From the NCBI GenBank assembly GCA_015487435.1, contig WFPU01000130.1, forward strand, positions 1-13,278: DNA of 13,278 nt, given 5' to 3'. The translations under genes and the position numbers were made by a program. Position 1 is the stretch's first letter. Each line of letters opens with the position of its first letter. The stretch comes from Sulfurimonas sp. Its GTDB lineage: Bacteria > Campylobacterota > Campylobacteria > Campylobacterales > Sulfurimonadaceae. Shown here in pieces: positions 1-5,509 of the stretch. The notes beneath the pieces were generated by a model that saw nothing but the letters and a program-made list of their open reading frames with translations, made no database searches and was not told where the DNA came from.

Positions 1-1
1 C

Positions 2-421
2 AGGTATAATATAATTAATAATCATGATTTTTTAAATTATCTTCTTTTAAGGAGTAAAATAAATCCTTTAATATTTTGTTTAAATAGATATAAAAAAAGT
101 AACTTAGATTTTACACTACTTGAAGTTGGCTATGGATTTGATATATTAAATGGTACTCAAACTAAAGAATATTTAGATGGTTTTTTAGAATTTTCTAAGA
201 TGAGCTGGGAAAATATTTTGAAATCTATCGGTTTAGAGTATAAACAATATAATAAGCCTAAACCAAGAATAAAAGGTTGGTTTAGAAGAGGTTTATATGC
301 AAATATAGATATTTATAAATTTAGAGTTACTCAAGAGTATAGATGTTTTGGTTATAGAAAAGAAGATATTTTTTATGTTTTAAGGTTTGAAATAGATCAT
401 GAGATAAGTGATAAAGGTTAA
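2..421 (+). CDS. Hypothetical protein, 3' part (5' end outside window)
   Basis: The reading frame is open from the first complete codon at position 2 to the TAA at 419-421, giving 139 visible residues. No start codon with a convincing ribosome binding site is seen, and the coding run continues well upstream of the ATG at 200, so the gene is truncated by the window edge. I do not recognise the family. The C-terminal third alternates short hydrophobic and charged stretches (KFRVTQEYRCFGYR, then IFYVLRFEIDH), a beta-rich pattern loosely like the tail of RelE/ParE-type toxins; that comparison is weak inference. No membrane segment or signal peptide is visible. The gene stops 4 bases before the hemH TTG start, and the hemH ribosome binding site lies inside its last codons, so the two are probably co-transcribed. 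Confidence 0.7.
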   Translation, partial: RYNIINNHDFLNYLLLRSKINPLIFCLNRYKKSNLDFTLLEVGYGFDILNGTQTKEYLDGFLEFSKMSWENILKSIGLEYKQYNKPKPRIKGWFRRGLYANIDIYKFRVTQEYRCFGYRKEDIFYVLRFEIDHEISDKG

Positions 422-425
422 TAAT

Positions 426-1376
426 TTGAAAAAAGAAGCAGTAATACTACTAAACATGGGTGGACCAAATAACCTCGACGAAGTTGAGATGTTTTTAAAA
501 AATATGTTTGCAGATAAAAATATATTGACTATGAAAAGCTCGGCACTTAGAAAAATTATTGGTGGGCTGATTGTTTTTAATCGAACTGAGAGTTCTCAAG
601 AGATATATCGTCAGCTAGGTGGTAAATCACCAATTGTAGACCACACAAAAAACTTAGTTCAAAAGCTTCAAACGAGACTTGGAGAAAATGTTATAGTTGA
701 TTTTGTTATGAGGTATACACCACCTTTTGCTCAAGAAGTTATTGAGCGATTAAATAAAGAAGATGTTGATAAAATTTACTTAATCCCTCTATATCCACAA
801 CAATCATCAACTACTACAAAATCATCACTTGAAGATTTTGAAGAGAGTTATCATAATAATGATGGCAACGCGGTATTAGTTGAGATAAAACATTTTTTTG
901 AAAACAAAACTTATAATAAAGCTATACTTGAGAGTATAAAAGAAACAATCTCTTTGGATGCTTATGAAGATTTTGATATTATTTTTTCTGCCCATGGTTT
1001 GCCTAAAAAGATAATTGATGCTGGTGATGTTTATGAAAAACATGTAAATAAACATGTTCAAATTCTTAAAAAAATGTTACAAGAAGAAAAAATGGATTTT
1101 CACGAAGTACATTTAGCATACCAATCAAAAGTTGGACCAATGGAGTGGTTAAAACCATCTCTTGATGAGAAACTTGAAACTGTACGAAATAGGGGAGTTA
1201 TAATATTTCCATTAGCTTTTACTATTGATAACTCTGAGACAGATTTTGAACTTGAAATTGAATACAGAGAGATTGCTGAGGAGCTAGGATTTAAGGATTA
1301 TAGAGTTTGCAGGTGTCCAAATGACAGTGAACTGTTTGTAGATACGCTTGAAGAAATATATCAAAAGATGAAATAA
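426..1376 (+). CDS. hemH: Ferrochelatase HemH
   Basis: Ferrochelatase inserts Fe2+ into protoporphyrin IX, the last step of protohaem synthesis. The protein is 316 residues, a normal length for a bacterial enzyme without extensions. Visible family motifs are LLNMGGP at residues 8-14, FSAHGLP at 187-193 with the metal-binding catalytic His190, YQSKVGPMEWLKP at 232-244, and FPLAFTIDNSETDFELEIEY at 261-280 carrying the conserved acid Glu271. In human ferrochelatase the last motif has His before I-E-T; here Asn269 occupies that place. Cys295 and Cys297 sit in a C-R-C stretch near the C-terminus. I chose TTG at 426 because AAAGG at 413-417 lies 8 bases upstream and the next residues (KKEAVILLNMGGP) are the typical N-terminus; an in-frame GTG at 408 would add six residues but lacks a good ribosome binding site. 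The HAD gene follows 10 bases later. Confidence 0.95.
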   Translation: MKKEAVILLNMGGPNNLDEVEMFLKNMFADKNILTMKSSALRKIIGGLIVFNRTESSQEIYRQLGGKSPIVDHTKNLVQKLQTRLGENVIVDFVMRYTPPFAQEVIERLNKEDVDKIYLIPLYPQQSSTTTKSSLEDFEESYHNNDGNAVLVEIKHFFENKTYNKAILESIKETISLDAYEDFDIIFSAHGLPKKIIDAGDVYEKHVNKHVQILKKMLQEEKMDFHEVHLAYQSKVGPMEWLKPSLDEKLETVRNRGVIIFPLAFTIDNSETDFELEIEYREIAEELGFKDYRVCRCPNDSELFVDTLEEIYQKMK

Positions 1377-1386
1377 GAGTTTTGAT

Positions 1387-2016
1387 ATGAAAGTTATAAT
1401 CTTTGATATGGATGGAACACTAATCGATTCAAAAAAAGATATAACTATTTCAGTAAATCATGTTAGAAAAACTAATCATAATTTAGAGCCAGTTAGTGAA
1501 GAGTTTATAGTTGAGTGTATAAATATGGAAGTTAGAAATTTACCATATCTTTTTTATGAGACAGAGATATATTTAGAAAGTGATAGAGATTTATTTGAAG
1601 AACATTATAAAGTTCAATGTACTCAAAATCCATATCTTTATGATGGTATAAAAGATATGCTTTATGAGCTTCTAGCACATAAATTTAAACTCTCAGTAGC
1701 TACAAATGCCCCAACGCAGTTTGCAAATATAATGTTAGGTTCACTTGGTGTTGCAAACTTATTTGATGTTATTATTGGTGCTGATAAAGTAAGTGAATCA
1801 AAGCCAAATCCAGAGATGTTAGATAAAATTTTAGAATCTTATGGATTTGATAAGTCTATACATAAAGCTTGGATGGTTGGAGATAATATAAAAGATATAA
1901 AGGGTGCAAAAAATGCTAATATTAATGCAATATTTGCCACTTGGGGATTTACACCAATCCCTGAACACAATATTTTTGCAAGAAAACCAAAAGAGATTTT
2001 AGATTTAGTTATATAA
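1387..2016 (+). CDS. HAD-family hydrolase, phosphoglycolate phosphatase-like
   Basis: This 209-residue protein is a complete HAD-superfamily phosphatase with a helical cap. Motif I is FDMDGT with nucleophile Asp7 and acid Asp9. The cap spans about residues 15-80. Motif II is ATNA with Thr106, motif III is Lys139 in SKPNPE, and motif IV is GDNIKD with Asp166 and Asp170 for Mg2+. The layout and the K-P-N-P-E signature match the Gph/PGMB-like subgroup, so a small phosphorylated metabolite such as 2-phosphoglycolate is a likely substrate, but the substrate cannot be read from sequence. No signal peptide, so cytoplasmic. It starts 10 bases after the hemH stop with an AAGAG at 1375-1379 and is probably co-transcribed with hemH. 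The palindromic element at 2021 starts 4 bases after its stop and may form the transcript end. Confidence 0.88.
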   Translation: MKVIIFDMDGTLIDSKKDITISVNHVRKTNHNLEPVSEEFIVECINMEVRNLPYLFYETEIYLESDRDLFEEHYKVQCTQNPYLYDGIKDMLYELLAHKFKLSVATNAPTQFANIMLGSLGVANLFDVIIGADKVSESKPNPEMLDKILESYGFDKSIHKAWMVGDNIKDIKGAKNANINAIFATWGFTPIPEHNIFARKPKEILDLVI

Positions 2017-2020
2017 TATA

Positions 2021-2130
2021 AATTGAACTCTCTGATCAATTAGATTCTGGATCAAGTCCAGAATGACGGAACTATCGTCACTTTAGACTTGATTCAGGGT
2101 CTAGTTTCTAATTAATCAGATGTCTTAATT
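2021..2130. repeat. Nested palindromic element, copy A (REP/MITE-like)
   Basis: Left end AATTGAACTCTCTGAT (2021-2036) pairs imperfectly with the right end ATTAATCAGA...TTAATT (2111-2130). Inside is a perfect 7-bp stem, ATTCTGG at 2044-2050 with CCAGAAT at 2058-2064 around the loop ATCAAGT. GAATGAC at 2061-2067 and GTCACT at 2077-2082 mark the centre. A second, weaker hairpin region lies at about 2086-2103. Positions 2039-2080 match copy B (9862-9903) with one mismatch in 42 bases. It lies directly after the hemH-HAD operon. No protein-coding content. Confidence 0.8.
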
Positions 2131-2229
2131 ATACTTTTCACCAATAGATACCTTTTCATAAAAAGCCGTAAAACACTAAAATAATATAAGCATTCATGTA
2201 TGAGATTTTTGTAATGTGTATATTGCGAA

Positions 2230-2532
2230 TTATTTAAAATTACAACTTACCAACTTAGGCAGTTTGTCTAGGTCTTGACTCAAGGCATTTATAAAGCATT
2301 GAGCTTGATGCTCAGGGTTTAGGGTGTATACAACCCATTTCCCTTCTTTTTTAGAATCTAAAAGCCCACTCTCTTTCATCTTTTTTAAATGGCGTGACAC
2401 TAGGGGTTGTGAAAGTTCTAAAGTGTCGCATATCTCACAAACACAAATTTCTTTATCTCTGAGTATTAAAGAGATAATTTTAGCTCGGTTTGCATCAGAA
2501 AATATCTTTGATAACTCTACTAGTCTTTTCAT
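2230..2532 (-). CDS. arsR: ArsR/SmtB-family metalloregulator, arsenite-type
   Basis: A 100-residue winged-helix repressor of the ArsR/SmtB family. The metal-binding helix reads E-I-C-V-C-E-I-C with Cys30, Cys32 and Cys35, the same C-V-C-x-x-C site that binds As(III)/Sb(III) in E. coli ArsR. The recognition helix follows as LSQPLVSRHLKKMKESGLL (residues 40-58) and the wing as KKEGKWVVYTL (61-71). Family knowledge says the apo-dimer represses and metalloid binding releases it. The C-terminus carries a further His75 and Cys79, then Cys97, of unknown use. ATG is at 2532 with an AAGAG-type ribosome binding site just upstream. It is divergent from the small protein and permease genes and shares a 80-base promoter region with them that contains two operators, so it probably represses both sides. 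Zn2+ or Cu+ sensing is less likely given the intact arsenite triad. Confidence 0.92.
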   Translation of the reverse strand: MKRLVELSKIFSDANRAKIISLILRDKEICVCEICDTLELSQPLVSRHLKKMKESGLLDSKKEGKWVVYTLNPEHQAQCFINALSQDLDKLPKLVSCNFK

Positions 2533-2552
2533 TTAAGCTCTTTTATAGTTTT

Positions 2553-2578
2553 ATTATATAACAATTAGGTTATATGAT
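2553..2578. promoter_or_regulatory. Candidate divergent -10 elements of arsR and the permease operon
   Basis: On the minus strand a perfect TATAAT (complement of 2553-2558) lies 20 bases upstream of the arsR ATG. On the plus strand TATGAT at 2573-2578 lies 34 bases upstream of the ATG at 2613. Both overlap the inverted-repeat operators, so bound repressor would cover both. The -35 regions are not recognisable, as is usual for Campylobacterota sigma-70 promoters. The exact start points are inference. Confidence 0.5.
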
Positions 2579-2597
2579 TATAGCAATTAGATTATAA
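2556..2597. promoter_or_regulatory. Two tandem ArsR operators (22-bp spacing)
   Basis: Operator 1 (2556-2575) is a perfect inverted repeat of ATATAAC and GTTATAT around AATTAG. Operator 2 (2578-2597) is TTATAGC, AATTAG, ATTATAA, an imperfect palindrome identical to operator 1 at 16 of 20 positions and sharing the central CAATTAG. The copies are offset by 22 bp, about two helical turns, placing two dimers on one face. The position between arsR and the permease operon, overlapping candidate -10 boxes, makes ArsR the obvious ligand; binding itself is inferred. Confidence 0.75.
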
Positions 2598-2612
2598 CAT
2601 AAAGGTTTACAA

Positions 2613-2813
2613 ATGATAAAGAGTTTAATTATTTCTATATTTTTAACAGTGAGTGTTTTTGCCATAAGTGGTCAAAGTGTTTATGATAATAAGTGTGCTT
2701 CTTATCATTCAATTAAAGGCATGATGGATGTTAAAATATGTGACAGCGATAGTGAAAAATCAAAAGTTTCATCAAGTAAATGTAGCGGAAATTCAAAGGG
2801 AACTAAAGAATAA
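2613..2813 (+). CDS. Small exported Cys protein with degenerate haem c motif
   Basis: A 66-residue protein that I do not recognise as a known family. Residues 1-20 form a clear export signal (Lys3, then a hydrophobic run to about Ala18). Then comes VYDNKCASYHSIKGMMD (residues 23-39), which looks like the haem-attachment region of a class I cytochrome c, except that CXXCH reads C28-A-S-Y31-H32. The Tyr31 codon is TAT at 2703-2705; G instead of A at 2704 would restore Cys. The remaining 27 residues are Ser/Lys-rich with Cys43 and Cys57. At 66 residues it is too short for a cytochrome c fold. AAAGG at 2601-2605 is well placed for the ATG. Its TAA overlaps the permease ATG (TAATG), so translation is coupled. 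It may be a cytochrome remnant or a periplasmic metal(loid)-binding protein that assists the permease; both are inference. Confidence 0.7.
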   Translation: MIKSLIISIFLTVSVFAISGQSVYDNKCASYHSIKGMMDVKICDSDSEKSKVSSSKCSGNSKGTKE

Positions 2814-3961
2814 TGGAATTTATCTTAGAATTTTTTAATGCTTTAGTTGATCTTTCTAATGCTATGGCACCTTATATATTGTTTGGTCTATTTTTTGCGG
2901 GTATCTTGCATGAATTAGTCCCAGACACTCTTGTGTCTAAGCATTTAGGAAAAGCTTCTATAGGTTCTGTTATAAAGGCTACTGTTTTTGGAGTCCCTTT
3001 ACCTGTGTGTTCATGTGGTGTTATTCCCTTAGCTACGAGTATCAAAAAATCGGGTGCATCTAATGGAGCAACACTTTCATTTCTTATCTCAACTCCTATT
3101 ACGGGTGTAGATTCTATACTTGCAACTTATGGAATGTTTGGTTGGGTATTTACTATTTATAGAGTTATTACCTCTATGATTATTTCTATAATTGCAGGTA
3201 TTTTGGCAAACCTATTTCCAGAACATGAGAAAAAAGAAACTCTCTTTGCGAGTAAAATCTCTTCTTTTTCAGCGACCATCCCTGTAGCTAAAAATATGAG
3301 CTTTACTGCTGTAACTACTAGACAAGAGGATAAATCTTTATCTTGCTCAACAGAGAGTCCTTGCTGTAGCACTTCAAATGAGGAAAAGAAAAAGTTTTCA
3401 ATGTTTAGTGCTATGCATTATGCTTTTGGAACACTCTTGAGTGATATTGCTTGGCCTCTGTTTTTAGGTCTTCTTATTGGTGCTCTAATCACTGTTGGAG
3501 TACCTTCAAATCTTTCAGAGATTTTACTTGAGTATTCATGGCTATCTTACATCATTGTTATTGCTATTGCTGTTCCGATGTATATATGTGCAACAGCCTC
3601 TCTACCTATTGCAGCAGGTTTAATGCTTTCTGGTGTTAGCCCTGGTGCCGCCTTTGTCTTTTTATCAGCGGGTCCTGCGACTAACACAGTTACAATTGGT
3701 GTGGTTAAAAAAATGCTTGGAACGAGAGCACTTTATATTTATCTAGGGACTATTATTTTCGGCTCTGTAATCTTTGGCTTTGGTTTAGACTACTTGTTAA
3801 GAGATATGAGTGTTAAAGAAATGATACACATGGACGAAGAGGCTAGTCTGTTAGAATACCTTAGTTCAATTGTTCTTTGGGTACTAGTAATTTACTTTAT
3901 ATTAAAACCTTATTTTTCAAAAAAAGAACTTGAATCTTGTTGTTCAAATGCTAAAGTATAA
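2813..3961 (+). CDS. UPF0718 / ArsP-family permease, metal(loid) efflux
   Basis: A 382-residue polytopic membrane protein of the DUF318/ArsP_1 group, close in pattern to the SO_0444-type permeases linked to Cu/Zn efflux and to ArsP organoarsenical exporters. Two internally related halves are visible. Half one has PLPVCSCGVIPLA (62-74; Cys66, Cys68) followed by GASNGATLSFLISTP (81-95); half two has MYICATASLPIA followed by a GVSPGAAFVFLSAGPATN stretch. Hydrophobic segments cover about 19-35, 50-75, 85-105, 110-135 and several from 205 to 370. The hydrophilic loop between the halves carries Cys178, Cys184 and Cys185, and the tail ends in E-S-C-C-S. These thiols fit a soft-metal or As(III) substrate. 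It overlaps the small protein gene by one base and is presumably repressed by the divergent ArsR, which argues for arsenic or antimony; Cu or Zn export remains possible. Confidence 0.87.
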   Translation: MEFILEFFNALVDLSNAMAPYILFGLFFAGILHELVPDTLVSKHLGKASIGSVIKATVFGVPLPVCSCGVIPLATSIKKSGASNGATLSFLISTPITGVDSILATYGMFGWVFTIYRVITSMIISIIAGILANLFPEHEKKETLFASKISSFSATIPVAKNMSFTAVTTRQEDKSLSCSTESPCCSTSNEEKKKFSMFSAMHYAFGTLLSDIAWPLFLGLLIGALITVGVPSNLSEILLEYSWLSYIIVIAIAVPMYICATASLPIAAGLMLSGVSPGAAFVFLSAGPATNTVTIGVVKKMLGTRALYIYLGTIIFGSVIFGFGLDYLLRDMSVKEMIHMDEEASLLEYLSSIVLWVLVIYFILKPYFSKKELESCCSNAKV

Positions 3962-4060
3962 TCTTTAGCGTTTCTGTTTAGTTCTAGTGATAATAGGATA
4001 CCATTTGATGTTTGATCTGTGAATAAATTAACAGATAAAAAATATGAATATCGCCTTTAA

Positions 4061-4201
4061 TAGACTTCTTACATAACCTAGGTTCTGAATGCCCATAGGA
4101 AATACCCTTGGGGTGCAAGTTCAGAATGACAAAAGTACAAGTGTATAGTCATTCCGTGCTTGACACGGAATCTAGTTTTTTGGTTATATACAAGAAGTCT
4201 A
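4061..4201. repeat. Nested palindromic element, copy C (MITE-like)
   Basis: The ends are a perfect 10-bp terminal inverted repeat, TAGACTTCTT (4061-4070) and AAGAAGTCTA (4192-4201). Imperfect pairing continues inward (ACATAACCTA against TGGTTATATA). Each end begins with TA, compatible with a TA target. Inside are a left hairpin (TTCTGAA 4083-4089 with TTCAGAA 4120-4126, itself enclosing GCCCATAGG-type pairing) and a right hairpin (ATTCCGTG 4151-4158 with CACGGAAT 4164-4171). GAATGAC (4124-4130) and GTCATTC (4149-4155) flank the centre, as in copies A and B, but the outer ends differ from theirs. Confidence 0.8.
4151..4181 (+). terminator. Possible Rho-independent terminator inside element C
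   Basis: A perfect 8-bp stem, ATTCCGTG and CACGGAAT with loop CTTGA, is followed after CTAG by six T residues (4176-4181). It could end transcripts from the permease operon 190 bases upstream. The four-base gap between stem and T-run weakens the case. Confidence 0.4.
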
Positions 4202-4221
4202 ATATTTATCATACCTTTGTG

Positions 4222-4227
4222 TATAAT
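4222..4227 (+). promoter_or_regulatory. Candidate -10 box for the coiled-coil/rRNA-modification operon
   Basis: A perfect TATAAT preceded by TGTG (extended -10 character), 37 bases upstream of the ATG at 4265 and just outside palindromic element C. It is the first promoter-like sequence ahead of four tightly packed plus-strand genes. No clear -35 box. Confidence 0.55.
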
Positions 4228-4230
4228 ATT

Positions 4231-4256
4231 ATGATAAAATAATATGATAAAATAAA
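4231..4256 (+). repeat. 13-base tandem duplication in the leader
   Basis: ATGATAAAATAAT (4231-4243) is followed directly by ATGATAAAATAAA (4244-4256), 12 of 13 identical. It sits between the TATAAT at 4222 and the ribosome binding site AAAGGG at 4255-4260, so it lengthens the 5' leader or duplicates a TATGAT-like -10 box. Confidence 0.7.
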
Positions 4257-4264
4257 GGGAACAC

Positions 4265-5509
4265 ATGTTAGATAGTGACTTACTTTTAGCATTTGCATTT
4301 ATGGGTCTGTTATTTTTAAGACAAATATCTATAATTAAGCAACCAAATAAATTAAATTATGCCCCACTAGTGCTTGGTGTAGGGGTTTTAAGCAGTGTTG
4401 TTCATATGATAATTCATCCTGAGCTTACTGATTTATTATTGATTGTTCGAGAAAGTTTATTTCCCTTTTTAATATCTCTGATTCTTTTTCTTATAATGAA
4501 TATTATGCATCAAACACAAGTCTCTCAAATACATAAGACTCAACATGAGTTTACTTTAGCACTAATAGAACAAATTACACAATTAAAAAAATATACAGCA
4601 GAACTTGAAACAAATATGAATATAAAAAGAGATATTGATACTAAGGCTCAAGATGAAGTAAGGGAAAAGTTTAAAGAAGATATCAAAGCATTACAAAATA
4701 TCAAAACCAATCAGGTGAAATTTATGGAAAAATTTGAGGAGATGGAAGTTTTAAATAAAAGTGTTATAAGACTGTTTAAAAACTTTACAGAAGTGCAATT
4801 TCCAGCACTTGATAATGTTGTTCACAAACATATAGATATATTAAGAATTTCAGAACAAGACCATCATAATAAAGTGATATCTATCCTGAATAAAGCAGTT
4901 GAGAGCAGGGGAGATATGGCTGATGACTTAGAAGAGGTTAGAGGTTCAATAAAATCTATTGGTAATCTTTCTAAAGATATATCAAACTCTATAGTTAAGG
5001 GTACATTATTAGAATTATCAAATGTAACTAACTCTTTTGAGCACCAAATGATATCTTTAAAGTCACATTCTGAGAGTTTAAATACGGCATTATATGAAAG
5101 TGAAAATAAAATAGATAACATAAATAAAGAGAGTGTTGTTTTAATGAAGCAGATGTCACTATCTTCACACAAAATGAGTGAGATGCAAGAACAAAACACA
5201 AATTTGTTAAATATGTACTCAACTCTTAAGTCTTTGATAGAGGACATAGAGAGAGTTAAAAGTGATTATGTAAAATCTCAATCACAATTAGATATGCTCT
5301 CTAGGGAGTTAAGACAATCTCAGGATGTAGAGATAGCTAGTGTAAGAGAGCAGATGGAAGACTTAATTGTTATGCTAACTACAAAGATAGATAATTCACT
5401 TGAAAAACTGCACAATCACTATCATATAGCAAGTGAAGACTTATCTCAAAGTGTTCAAGAACTTACTAAAAAAGCGCAGATGAAAAAAGGTTATACAGAT
5501 ATTAACTAG
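4265..5509 (+). CDS. Membrane-anchored coiled-coil protein, unknown function
   Basis: A 414-residue protein that I do not recognise. The N-terminus has three hydrophobic segments, about residues 5-24, 32-50 and 58-82, then a long charged region (about 85-410) rich in Glu, Lys, Gln, Leu, Ile and Ser with heptad-like spacing, so an extended coiled coil. There is no cysteine. The coil resembles methyl-accepting chemotaxis proteins in texture but lacks their conserved hairpin tip, a HAMP domain and a periplasmic sensor. It may be a structural or scaffold protein projecting into the cytoplasm. AAAGGG at 4255-4260 is an ideal ribosome binding site. Its TAG is followed without a gap by the ATG of the pseudouridine synthase, so the two are translationally coupled; the context of rRNA modification genes does not by itself suggest a role. 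Confidence 0.8.
   Translation: MLDSDLLLAFAFMGLLFLRQISIIKQPNKLNYAPLVLGVGVLSSVVHMIIHPELTDLLLIVRESLFPFLISLILFLIMNIMHQTQVSQIHKTQHEFTLALIEQITQLKKYTAELETNMNIKRDIDTKAQDEVREKFKEDIKALQNIKTNQVKFMEKFEEMEVLNKSVIRLFKNFTEVQFPALDNVVHKHIDILRISEQDHHNKVISILNKAVESRGDMADDLEEVRGSIKSIGNLSKDISNSIVKGTLLELSNVTNSFEHQMISLKSHSESLNTALYESENKIDNINKESVVLMKQMSLSSHKMSEMQEQNTNLLNMYSTLKSLIEDIERVKSDYVKSQSQLDMLSRELRQSQDVEIASVREQMEDLIVMLTTKIDNSLEKLHNHYHIASEDLSQSVQELTKKAQMKKGYTDIN

Larger units (their letters stand above)
3962..4264. other. Intergenic region: 3' flank of permease, palindromic element, promoter
   Basis: This 303-base gap holds no credible gene. 3962-4060 is plain AT-rich sequence with only a weak 6-bp stem (ATCTGT/ACAGAT around 4014-4036). 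4061-4201 is palindromic element C. 4202-4264 carries the promoter and a 13-base tandem duplication before the coiled-coil protein gene. A 62-codon minus-strand frame across the element (4078-4266) is a by-product of the repeat. Confidence 0.75.

Noticed and set aside
408..425. GTG at 408 as the hemH start
   Set aside because: It would overlap the upstream gene by 14 bases and lacks a good ribosome binding site, while TTG at 426 has AAAGG at ideal spacing and gives the usual N-terminus.
2613..2813. Functional cytochrome c
   Set aside because: The second haem Cys is Tyr and the protein ends too soon after the motif to form a cytochrome fold.
4078..4266. Minus-strand 62-codon ORF
   Set aside because: It lies across palindromic element C and its translation reflects the inverted repeats; no ribosome binding site or family similarity.
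4864..5247. Minus-strand 127-codon ORF inside the coiled-coil gene
   Set aside because: It is antisense to a long, well-supported coding region with a good ribosome binding site; shadow frames of this size are expected in AT-rich sequence with repetitive coil codons.
4265..5509. Chemoreceptor (methyl-accepting protein)
   Set aside because: The coil texture is similar, but there is no periplasmic sensor, no HAMP domain and no conserved signalling tip.
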